38,536 nucleotides of DNA from Acinetobacter calcoaceticus (GTDB lineage Bacteria; Pseudomonadota; Gammaproteobacteria; Pseudomonadales; Moraxellaceae), in assembly GCF_004345325.1 (NCBI RefSeq), contig NZ_SLVJ01000033.1:1-38536 (forward strand), in the 5' to 3' direction. The position numbers were made by a program, and so were the translations under genes. This document shows positions 17,092 to 25,263 of this stretch, piece after piece. Each line of letters begins with the position of its first letter. Position 1 is the first letter of the stretch. The notes beneath the pieces were generated by a model that was not told the DNA's origin, searched no databases, and was given only the letters and a program-made list of their open reading frames with translations.

Positions 17092-18219
17092 TTACGCCAT
17101 GGTATGAATAGTTTCTCTAAAGCGTTTTAGGGAAAAATAGAACAAGATACTGCCAATGCTAAACAAGGCAAGGAAAGATGGCCACACCATGGCAAAGCTG
17201 GCATCTCGATACAAAATCGCCTGTGCCAAACTGACAAAATGCGTGGTTGGCGCAAACAGCATAATAAACTGCACCAGCTCAGGCATACTCTCACGCGGCG
17301 TTGTCCCCCCTGAGAGCATTTGCAAAGGGATCATAATCAGCATCATCAACAAGCCAAATTGTGGCATTGACTTCGCCACCGTTGCAATATAAATCCCCAT
17401 AGCGGTGGTTGCAAATAGCGACAATGCTGCACCCAAGAAGAATAGCCCTAAGCTCCCATCAATCGGCACATGCATAAAGGCTTGCACCACCAGTTTGATC
17501 GAGAAAAATGAAGCCACCAACACCACCAAGCCCATCGACCAGACCTTGGCCATCATGATTTCAAACACAGTTATAGGCATCACCAATAAATGCTCAACTG
17601 TGCCATGTTCACGCTCTCGGATCAGCGCTGCACCCGTCAGGATAATCGACAACATGGTGACATTGTTGATGACCTGCATGATACTGCCGAACCACTTTTT
17701 ATCCAGTGTGGGGTTAAAGCGTGAGCGCAATTCCAAATCTACTGGCATCGCTGGCGTGGCGCGATAACCCGCCAGATATTCATTGACTTGTCCCATAATG
17801 ATTTGTTGCACATAACCACTACCGGTCATGGCTTGTGCCATTCGGGTTGCATCAACGTTGAGCTGTACTGCAGCCGCATTGCCTGACAATACATCTTGTT
17901 GAAAATTGGCCGGGATATTGAGTGCAAAGGTAAACTGCCCTGCATCCATACCGGCATCCATCTGATCCAACTCAGTGACTTGCGGGGTAAAATACGGCGG
18001 ATAAAATGCCGATGTAATCCGTTCAGAAAGCACCGAGTGATCTTCATCAACAATCGCGATCGGCGCTTTATTTAAGTTTTCCGGGGCCGCAGTCGATGCG
18101 GTATAAATTGAAACAGTGAAGGTATAGATGATTAAAACCAACATCACTGGGTCACGCCACAGACTCCACAACTCCTTACTGCCAAGCTGATAGATATTCT
18201 TTACTTTGTTCATGAACAT
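17092..18219 (-). CDS. ABC-2 type permease (YhhJ-like) of a tripartite exporter
   Basis: 375 residues. One N-terminal helix (LVLIIYTFTVSIYTAS) is followed by a large periplasmic domain (about 35-170) and five further helices, with the family segment IREREHGTVEHLLVMPITVFEIMMAKVW. This is the usual ABC-2 export permease layout. The frame is open further upstream, but ATG 18219 has AGGAG eight bases before it and lies two bases after the stop of the fusion protein, so it is translationally coupled. It should pair with the permease half of the upstream fusion to form a heterodimeric channel. Confidence 0.92.
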   Translation of the reverse strand: MFMNKVKNIYQLGSKELWSLWRDPVMLVLIIYTFTVSIYTASTAAPENLNKAPIAIVDEDHSVLSERITSAFYPPYFTPQVTELDQMDAGMDAGQFTFALNIPANFQQDVLSGNAAAVQLNVDATRMAQAMTGSGYVQQIIMGQVNEYLAGYRATPAMPVDLELRSRFNPTLDKKWFGSIMQVINNVTMLSIILTGAALIREREHGTVEHLLVMPITVFEIMMAKVWSMGLVVLVASFFSIKLVVQAFMHVPIDGSLGLFFLGAALSLFATTAMGIYIATVAKSMPQFGLLMMLIMIPLQMLSGGTTPRESMPELVQFIMLFAPTTHFVSLAQAILYRDASFAMVWPSFLALFSIGSILFYFSLKRFRETIHTMA

Positions 18220-18221
18220 CG

Positions 18222-21029
18222 TTATTGCTCCTGTTTTTTCAGTAAGGCAATCGCGGCCAACATGATCACAGGCACCGCAAGGAACAATGACCAAAGGGAT
18301 TGATGCAGATCTTGAAAACTCAGTGATTTATTAAATACGCCGCGACTGATATTGATCATATGCGTGGCAGGATAAATCTGGCCGAACCAGTGCCCCACCC
18401 CTTCGAGTGAAGAAACCGGATCAATCAAGCCAGAGAACTGACTCATCGGAATTAAGGTTCCGATCATGACCAAGAACATCGATGCAATCTGGCTATCGGT
18501 AATCGAGGAGGCCAACAGACCAAAGCCGGTAGAGAAAATCACAAATAAAAATACCGCCAGCGTTAAGGTCCAGAAGCTGCCTTTAATTGGTACATCAAAT
18601 ACCGTCACCACCAGTAAACACATCAGCAGATAGTTCAGCAGTGCAAGTACGATATAGGGCAATTGCTTACCCAATAAAAACTCACTACGACGTACAGGGG
18701 TGACATAGAGATTGACGATTGAACCGAGTTCTTTTTCGCGCACCACAGACAAAGCGGTCAACATGGCCGGAATCAATAACAATAATAATGGCACGACGGC
18801 CGGCACCATTGAAGGTAAGCTGCGAATGTCTGGGTTATAGCGAAAGCGCGTTTCCACCGTAACCGAGCTACCGAGGTTTTGGCCCGTCAGTTGTCGATAT
18901 TGTTGGGTGAGCCATGAGGCGTGAATGCCCTGCACATAGGCGCGAACCGTTTCGGCACGCGAAGGCATCGCACCATCGATCCAAGCCCCGACTTTCACCG
19001 CTTCACCGCGCGCAACGTCCTTGGAAAACCCAGGCGGGATTTCAATCGCCAGAGAGATATCGCCACTGCGCATGCGATAATCCAGTTCCTCATAACTCTG
19101 TAGTGGCGCTTTTTCCACGAAATAACGCGACCCCGATAGACTCAAGGCATAGTTTTGACTGAGGCTACTTTGATCTCGATCCAGTACCGCATAAGACAGA
19201 TCCTCAACATCCATGGTGATCCCGAAGCCCATCACAAACAGTAAGATGATCGATCCCATTAAAGCCAAAGTGGCACGAACTGGATCTCGTGCCAACTCCA
19301 AAGACTCACGCCATGCATAACTCAGCAAGCGTTGCAGACTGAAAGCATTTTTCAGCGTTGCATGCTGTTCTGGACTTGGCTCATGCTCAGTCGTCAGTGC
19401 TTTATCACATTGATCTTGATCTTCATCTTCATCTTCACCTTCACCTTCACCTTCACCTTCATCATGGCTTGGCGTACCTGCGCCGGCATCCAACAAGTAA
19501 CCGATAAAAGCTTGTTCTAAATTTTCCGCCTCGCGCTTTTCAATCAATGCCTGCGGTGCTGCACTATCCAGCACTCGACCCGCATGCATCATCGACATCC
19601 GATCACAGCGCATGGCTTCATTCATAAAGTGGGTCGAAATAAAAATCGTCACACCATCATTACGCGATAGATCGATTAAGGAACGCCAGAAATTATCCCG
19701 TGCAATCGGGTCTACCCCAGAGGTGGGTTCATCTAAAATCAAAATCTCAGGATTGTGTACCAAGGCAACGGCCAAAGACAGGCGCTGGCGTATCCCCAAA
19801 GGCAATGCATCAGGCAGACTGTGTTTGACTTCGACCAAGTCAAAGCGCTGTAACATCTCCTCAACCCGACTGTCGATCTGATCATCAGGCACATGAAACA
19901 AGCGCGCATGCATGACCAAGTTCTGCAAGATGGTTAATTCGTTATACAGTGAAAATGCTTGTGACATATAGCCGACACGGCGACGAGTTTCGATATTGCC
20001 TTCAACTTCTTTACCAAACAGCCAAGCCTTGCCCTCGGAGGCGGGTAGCAATCCGGTCAACACCTTCATGGTGGTGGATTTACCACAGCCATTTGAGCCG
20101 AGGAAGCCAAAGATTTCACCACGTTTAATCTGAAAGTTCACATGGTCTACGGCAGTAAAATCACCAAAGCGTACCGTCAGTCCTTGGGCCTCAATCGCAT
20201 ATTGTTCTGATTGATCCACCGCTAAGGGAGGGATGACCACAGGCGCATAACCCTGCTTTTTTTCCTCAGGCAAGAGCTTGATAAAGGCATCTTCAAGATT
20301 ATCGCTTTGGGTCAGCGCCAACAGTTGTTGCGGTGTCCCGGTCTTTAAAATCTGGCCCTCATCCATCATCGCCAACCAATCAAAACCCTGCGCTTCATCC
20401 ATATAGGCGGTGGCGACGATCACGCTCATGCTGCTGCGTTGTTTACGGATTCGATTGATCAACTCCCAAAACTGCGCCCGCGCCAAGGGATCGACCCCTG
20501 TGGTCGGTTCATCCAAGATTAAAAAATCTGGATCATGAATCAAAGAACAACATAGACTGAGTTTCTGCTTCATGCCGCCAGACAGTTTGCCTGCCGGTCG
20601 GTCGAGAAAGTGATAAAGACCTGTGCTTTTGGTCAGGTCATCAATACGCAACCGACGCTCCTTGGCGTCATGACCAAACAAACGTGCAAAGAACTGTAGA
20701 TTTTCTTCAACCGACAAGGTTTTATACAGATTTTTACCCAAACCCTGTGGCATATAAGCGATACGCGGACAAATTTGAGCACGATGCTTGGCCAAGGCAA
20801 TGTTGCCGCCCAATACCGTCACAGTGCCCTCTTGCAGTACCCGCGCACCAGAAAGCAAACTAAGTAGACTGGATTTTCCCACACCATCGGGACCGATCAG
20901 CCCAATCATGCAACCAGCAGGCAAGTCTAAACTGATGTTGTTCAGTGCCAGGGTCTTGCCATAATGCAGACTGACCCCCGCCACTCTGGCAACCATCGCT
21001 CCAGGGTTGGTTTCGGATTGCAGTCTCAT
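18222..21029 (-). CDS. ABC ATPase-ATPase-permease fusion (RbbA/YhiH-like)
   Basis: 935 residues, near the length of E. coli YhiH/RbbA. ATPase 1 has Walker A GPDGVGKSS (46-54), signature LSGGMKQKL and LILDEPTTGVDP. ATPase 2 has GSNGCGKSTT, a degenerate signature LPLGIRQRL and LILDEPTSGVDP. From about residue 560 an ABC-2 permease follows (RDPVRATLALMGSII, then six helices with VREKELGSIVNLYVTP). Joining ATPases and permease is a low-complexity acidic linker at about 522-539. The gene overlaps the adaptor stop by one base (TAATG), so translation is coupled. The predicted role is energy and half-channel of an export pump for drugs or other small compounds. RbbA has also been described as ribosome-associated in E. 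coli; the neighbours here argue for export. Confidence 0.94.
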   Translation of the reverse strand: MRLQSETNPGAMVARVAGVSLHYGKTLALNNISLDLPAGCMIGLIGPDGVGKSSLLSLLSGARVLQEGTVTVLGGNIALAKHRAQICPRIAYMPQGLGKNLYKTLSVEENLQFFARLFGHDAKERRLRIDDLTKSTGLYHFLDRPAGKLSGGMKQKLSLCCSLIHDPDFLILDEPTTGVDPLARAQFWELINRIRKQRSSMSVIVATAYMDEAQGFDWLAMMDEGQILKTGTPQQLLALTQSDNLEDAFIKLLPEEKKQGYAPVVIPPLAVDQSEQYAIEAQGLTVRFGDFTAVDHVNFQIKRGEIFGFLGSNGCGKSTTMKVLTGLLPASEGKAWLFGKEVEGNIETRRRVGYMSQAFSLYNELTILQNLVMHARLFHVPDDQIDSRVEEMLQRFDLVEVKHSLPDALPLGIRQRLSLAVALVHNPEILILDEPTSGVDPIARDNFWRSLIDLSRNDGVTIFISTHFMNEAMRCDRMSMMHAGRVLDSAAPQALIEKREAENLEQAFIGYLLDAGAGTPSHDEGEGEGEGEDEDEDQDQCDKALTTEHEPSPEQHATLKNAFSLQRLLSYAWRESLELARDPVRATLALMGSIILLFVMGFGITMDVEDLSYAVLDRDQSSLSQNYALSLSGSRYFVEKAPLQSYEELDYRMRSGDISLAIEIPPGFSKDVARGEAVKVGAWIDGAMPSRAETVRAYVQGIHASWLTQQYRQLTGQNLGSSVTVETRFRYNPDIRSLPSMVPAVVPLLLLLIPAMLTALSVVREKELGSIVNLYVTPVRRSEFLLGKQLPYIVLALLNYLLMCLLVVTVFDVPIKGSFWTLTLAVFLFVIFSTGFGLLASSITDSQIASMFLVMIGTLIPMSQFSGLIDPVSSLEGVGHWFGQIYPATHMINISRGVFNKSLSFQDLHQSLWSLFLAVPVIMLAAIALLKKQEQ
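19412..19463 (-). repeat. Hexanucleotide repeat in the exporter fusion gene
   Basis: On the coding strand four GAAGGT units are followed by GAAGAT and GATCAA variants, encoding an acidic run of EG, ED and QD pairs. Unit loss or gain keeps the frame and would only change linker length. Confidence 0.93.
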
Positions 21030-22087
21030 TATTTAACCTTATTCACCAAAAATGCTGGCCATGCCGCTTGATCATCAAGTTTGATATAGGCCATGCCTGG
21101 TAAACCTGTTTTGACTTGGGTGATATTGCTATTCAATAACGCTGGATCGATTTTGGCTTTGACACGGAACATCAACTTCTGACGCTCACTTTCGGTTTCA
21201 ACCGATTTAGGTGTGAACTGTGCGGTATCCGCCACATAGGACACTTTTGCAGGAATCACGATCTTCGATGCAGCATCCAATACGATGCGGACTTCAGAAC
21301 CGATCGCCACGCGACCCGCTACAGTTTCAGGCAAGAAGAACGTCATATACACATCAGATAGATCAATCAAATTAAGCACACGACCGCCACTCGGCACGAT
21401 CTCTCCCGGTTGGGCGATACGATGTTGCACACGAGCTTTTAAAGGGGCTTTGAGTTGACCATCTTCGATATCAAATTGAATCCGATCCATGGTGGCTTGG
21501 ATGGCCTCAACCTGAGACACCACCCCAATCACTTGAGTCTTGGCCGCAACCACAGCGGATTGAGCGCTGGCGACTTGTGCTTTGGCTGCACTGACCGCTG
21601 CGGTGACACGTTGCACATCGGCACGTTCATCATCAAGTTGTTGTTTCGACGATGCGCCTTCTTTGGCCAATACTTCAGTACGTGCCAGACGACGTTTGGC
21701 CGCAATCAATTCAGTCTCACGTTGTTCAACCACGGCTTGTGCCGCAAGTTTGTCACTTTCACGCATAGCGATTTGTGCTTCGGCGGTGGCAATGCCATTT
21801 TTGGCTTGGCGTTGCTGCGCCTCTGCTTCACGGAGTTGCGCTTCTAAAGTCGAGATTTTAATCTTGGCCAAGACTTGCCCTGCTTCAATAAAGTCACCTT
21901 CTTTAACCAATATTTCTTCGATCTGACCGGGTAATTTACTCGCCACATTGATTTCAGTCGCCTCAATTCGACCATTACCACTGGCCAAACCTTCGCTCGA
22001 TTCTTGATTGAAATAACGCCACGCAAATACCGCGATTAAGGCAACGACTGCCACGGCACCCCAAATGGAAAGCTTTTTAATATTCAT
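21029..22087 (-). CDS. HlyD-family periplasmic adaptor (YhiI-like)
   Basis: 352 residues. One N-terminal membrane anchor (about 8-26, IWGAVAVVALIAVFAWRYF) is followed by a split biotinyl-lipoyl domain (VASKLPGQIEEILVKEGDFIEAGQVLAKI) and a long Ala/Gln-rich coiled-coil hairpin (about 77-205). The second lipoyl half (APLKARVQHRIAQPGEIVPSGG) and a beta-barrel ending in LPGMAYIKL come next. It bridges the inner-membrane ABC transporter and the outer-membrane factor. The start has AGGG seven bases upstream. It is separated from the outer-membrane gene by 139 bp filled with 16-bp repeats, an unusual spacer in an otherwise tight operon. Confidence 0.94.
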   Translation of the reverse strand: MNIKKLSIWGAVAVVALIAVFAWRYFNQESSEGLASGNGRIEATEINVASKLPGQIEEILVKEGDFIEAGQVLAKIKISTLEAQLREAEAQQRQAKNGIATAEAQIAMRESDKLAAQAVVEQRETELIAAKRRLARTEVLAKEGASSKQQLDDERADVQRVTAAVSAAKAQVASAQSAVVAAKTQVIGVVSQVEAIQATMDRIQFDIEDGQLKAPLKARVQHRIAQPGEIVPSGGRVLNLIDLSDVYMTFFLPETVAGRVAIGSEVRIVLDAASKIVIPAKVSYVADTAQFTPKSVETESERQKLMFRVKAKIDPALLNSNITQVKTGLPGMAYIKLDDQAAWPAFLVNKVK

Positions 22088-22109
22088 CGCCTCACCCTAA
22101 AATGTACAA

Positions 22110-22228
22110 ATGTTTGAATACTTGAATGTTTAAATCTTTAAATACTTCGATCTTTAAATGCTTCAATGTTTAAATGCTTCAATGTTTGAATGCTTTGATC
22201 TTTTAAATGTTCGAATGTTTGAATGCTT
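22110..22228. repeat. Degenerate 16-bp tandem repeats in the exporter operon spacer
   Basis: About seven units of the type TGTTTAAATGCTTCAA follow one another (clear at 22150-22165, 22166-22181 and 22182-22197). They fill almost the whole gap between the adaptor and the outer-membrane factor, and the last unit overlaps the stop codon of the latter. Confidence 0.9.
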
Positions 22229-23678
22229 AACCCAAGCCGGGCATCTGACTATCGCCACCGAGTGCCACATATAACTTCACGTAGGATTTCAATACCGCAC
22301 TTTGGGTTTCGATCCACTGTTGTTCAGCTTGCAGTAGACTGCGCTGTGCATCGAGGACCTCTAAATGACTCACCGCACCACTTTCATAACGCAATTCAGC
22401 TAGGCGCACACGCTCATTAAAGGCGTTTAAACCATTCGCTTCGATCTCGAGCTGTTGGGTTAACCAATACCGTTCTGATAAGGCATCTGCGACTTCACGG
22501 AAGGCGTTCTGTACGGTTTTTTCATATTCAACCACGGCCATATCGGTACGCACTTCGGCCAAATTGAGGTTGTTTTTCAAACGACCTGCGGTAAATATTG
22601 GAATCGAAATACTCGGTGCAAAGGCCCATACGCTACTGCCGGATTTAAATAAACCATCCAGATCAGCACTGGCCGTACCCACACTGCCGGTTAAGGCAAT
22701 ACGTGGAAAAAATGCAGTCCGCGCGGCATGAATATTGGCATGTTGTGCCTGGAGCAGTGCCTCTTTGGCAGCGATATCTGGACGATTGAGCAGCAACTCC
22801 GCAGGTAAACCCGCTTGTAAGTTGGCATGTTTAAAGGCCACTTGATCTAATTCTGGAATTGAAACCGAGACTGGTTCACCGAGCAATTGCACCATGTAGT
22901 TATTGGTCATTTCACGGGCTTTGTACAATTGCATCAGTAGCGATTGACCTTGACTGAGCATGGTGAAGGCTTGGGTATATTCCACCTTCGAACCCGCACC
23001 GACTTCATAACGACGCTGAAAGATCTGCGCTGATTTTTCATAGTTATGTACCGCGCGTTGTGCAAACACGATGCGTTTTTCCAACTCAGATAAGCTTAAA
23101 TAAGTCTGAGTCACTTGTTGAATAATACTGTTGCGTACTGCGGCTTGATTCCACTGCGTAGCAAAGAAACGGTTTAACGCCGATTCATTCAGACTACGAA
23201 TCCGACCCCAAAGATCCAGCTCCCACTGACTCATGCCGATACCGACTTGGTATTGATCATTGAACATCGCCTGCCCAGTGTAGGAAAGATCGGTAGGTAC
23301 GCGAGTACGCTGCCCACTGACCTCGCCCCCGATACTCGGGAACAATTGTGAACGCTGTATGCCATAGGCGGCTTGTGCTTCTAAGACGCGCAGGCTAGCC
23401 AGTTTTAGATCTTGGTTTTTTACCAAGGCCTGTTCAATCAATTGCTCAAGCACAGGATCATTTAAATAATCTTGCCATTTCAATACCACACGTTGCTCGC
23501 CATCGTTATAGGCATAGTGATTGGACAAGGCCACTTCAGGCGTGGCACGCGGTTGTAGGTTTTGACAACCGGCCAAAGTCCCGAGCAACATCAGTGCTAG
23601 GATTGGTTTTTGCAACTTCAGTTTTTGCAGTTTAGGTTTTTGTAGTTTAGGTTTTTGCAGCTTAGGATTAGACAACAT
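22227..23678 (-). CDS. Outer-membrane efflux factor (TolC/NodT family lipoprotein)
   Basis: 483 residues. A lipoprotein signal ends in LLGTLAGC, followed by two tandem OEP domains with family segments (QVGIGMSQWELDLWGRIRSLNESA; LLNRPDIAAKEALLQAQHANIHAARTAFFPRIALTGSVG; ELRYESGAVSHLEVLDAQRSLLQAEQ). It forms the outer-membrane exit duct of the pump. The ATG directly follows the TAG of the TetR gene, with GGGGGG five bases upstream inside the TetR coding end, so the two are coupled. Oddly, the signal peptide is preceded by four copies of a PKLQK-type pentapeptide, giving a very basic n-region. Confidence 0.94.
   Translation of the reverse strand: MLSNPKLQKPKLQKPKLQKLKLQKPILALMLLGTLAGCQNLQPRATPEVALSNHYAYNDGEQRVVLKWQDYLNDPVLEQLIEQALVKNQDLKLASLRVLEAQAAYGIQRSQLFPSIGGEVSGQRTRVPTDLSYTGQAMFNDQYQVGIGMSQWELDLWGRIRSLNESALNRFFATQWNQAAVRNSIIQQVTQTYLSLSELEKRIVFAQRAVHNYEKSAQIFQRRYEVGAGSKVEYTQAFTMLSQGQSLLMQLYKAREMTNNYMVQLLGEPVSVSIPELDQVAFKHANLQAGLPAELLLNRPDIAAKEALLQAQHANIHAARTAFFPRIALTGSVGTASADLDGLFKSGSSVWAFAPSISIPIFTAGRLKNNLNLAEVRTDMAVVEYEKTVQNAFREVADALSERYWLTQQLEIEANGLNAFNERVRLAELRYESGAVSHLEVLDAQRSLLQAEQQWIETQSAVLKSYVKLYVALGGDSQMPGLG
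23607..23666 (-). repeat. 15-bp tandem repeat at the 5' end of the outer-membrane factor gene
   Basis: Four in-frame units of the type CCTAAACTGCAAAAA encode PKLQK, PKLQK, PKLQK and LKLQK just before the hydrophobic core of the lipoprotein signal. Confidence 0.93.
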
Positions 23679-24380
23679 CTATTCCCCCCAATAGTTTGTT
23701 GAATAATACATATGTGAATTTTTAAACATATTGCGTAGCTGAATTTCAGCCAACTGTTTCAATCTGAGCGCCAAATTAAAACGTGGATTGATCATCCAAC
23801 TTTGTACCAAACCCATCACGGCACTCATGATCAAGTCAGCCATCATCTCGATATCGACATTGCGCGTGATTTCTTCGAGTACACGCGCTTCTTTTAACCA
23901 CTGGATATAGCACTGAGTCATCTCTTTACGCATGCCCAGTAGGCTGCGATTAAACTGTCGATCCGCAGTTTCGGCCATACAGCACAGGGTAAAATAGGCT
24001 TTTACTTCTACGGCGTACTCATAACAACGATCCGCCATAGCCTTGATTAGACTCTCAATGGCAGTGATGCCATGTTGGCGCCATGTCGCTTCAATCAGCA
24101 TGCCTCGAAACCAATCATTTAAATGATGAAGTACCCGAAGCAATAATTTTTCCTTAGACCCATAGCGACGGGTAATGATGCCTCGGCTGTACCCCGCTCC
24201 CTCACCGACTGCTTGCATGGTGACGGCGTTGATCCCACCTTTGGCCAGTAGCAATATGGTGTGCTGAATAATTTTTTTATCTGACTCAACCCAGTCTTGT
24301 TGACTCTTTTTTTCAGTTTCAGAAAGCATCACTTTAATCACCTCACTTCCCATTGCAGTGAGCTTTACGTGACTACTCAT
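23679..24380 (-). CDS. TetR-family regulator, first gene of the exporter operon
   Basis: 233 residues. The TetR HTH lies at about 35-80 (ILLLAKGGINAVTMQAVGEGAGYSRGIITRRYGSKEKLLLRVL), followed by an all-helical ligand domain. Ahead of the HTH is an unusually long extension of about 30 residues. AGGGG eight bases before ATG 24380 supports the full-length start. Its stop touches the start of the outer-membrane gene, so it is co-transcribed with the pump it probably controls, and is likely autoregulated. Two copies of the palindrome AAAATATTTT, 43 bp apart, lie 43-95 bp upstream and are candidate operators. Confidence 0.93.
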   Translation of the reverse strand: MSSHVKLTAMGSEVIKVMLSETEKKSQQDWVESDKKIIQHTILLLAKGGINAVTMQAVGEGAGYSRGIITRRYGSKEKLLLRVLHHLNDWFRGMLIEATWRQHGITAIESLIKAMADRCYEYAVEVKAYFTLCCMAETADRQFNRSLLGMRKEMTQCYIQWLKEARVLEEITRNVDIEMMADLIMSAVMGLVQSWMINPRFNLALRLKQLAEIQLRNMFKNSHMYYSTNYWGE

Positions 24381-25263
24381 TGTATTTTCCCCTACATATT
24401 AAAAAATCCGACATGGTGCAATAAAATATTTTCGAACCAACATATATAGTTTTTACTTTATGGTCAAAATATTTTAAGGCATTATTTTAAACTAATCAGT
24501 ATTAGACAATCTTAATATCACAGCCAAAGCCACGCATACTCAAGCACAGAAAAAAATTACCAACCCAACCAATATTACATATTATTTATTTTAGTTCACT
24601 TCCATATCCGACTAAAACCCTCAGGTTAATATGTGATAAATTCATTATTAATTTAAAAAAACAACAACTAGCGACAGTGCAATTTAAATGCTTAAATTAC
24701 AAAAAACAACATTTAAGTCATCATCTTATATTTAACAAATCAAACAGGCAGGCACAGATTTATTATAATTCAACATTACACTCACACACTAAAAGCATGG
24801 ATATTTTAGTTTAAATAACAATATTTTAAGCATCGACATAGTTTGCAATGTAATTTATCGAAACACCAATCCATATAGAAAAATTAGCAATTTATTATTT
24901 ATATAAATTGATCTTATTTTAATCGATTGTGTGAAAACTTTAAAATAAAACTGTCGCTTAAAATTATTTATAATTTTTTTCCGAATATTAAAGCAATCAC
25001 TCTTATCAAAAATTAAAAAAATGGTTATTATTTAGTTCAATCTTTTCATTAATAGATATAGTATGCCGCATCATATTTTCAGCTAATCAATGCATTCAAT
25101 TGTTGTGGAGAAAACCCTTTTTTTAAATAAATGTTCAAGTGCAATCATGAACATCAAACTCAGCACTGAACTTGCAACATTGACCTCATCCGGCCCCCCG
25201 AAAACGGAGTGCTATACGGATAAGTAAACCTATTTTTTAATTCAACCCTTGTTGAGTTTTGTC
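24381..25263. other. AT-rich divergent spacer between the exporter operon and pap
   Basis: About 0.9 kb without a credible gene. The AAAATATTTT palindrome occurs at 24423-24432 and 24466-24475, near the TetR start. The pap-proximal 100 bases are more GC-rich and contain a leader with GGCCCCCCG. No clear PhoB box was found. Confidence 0.6.

Noticed and set aside
16688..17107. 139-residue plus-strand frame
   Set aside because: Antisense to the Na+/phosphate symporter; its hydrophobic pattern mirrors the real gene.
17405..17767. 120-residue plus-strand frame
   Set aside because: Antisense to the ABC-2 permease; no ribosome site or domain.
21455..21926. Overlapping plus-strand frames of 114-130 residues
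   Set aside because: Antisense to the adaptor coiled coil, whose Ala/Gln codons leave long open frames on the other strand.
24381..25263. PhoB box before pap
   Set aside because: I looked for paired CTGTCAT-like repeats and found only single partial matches.
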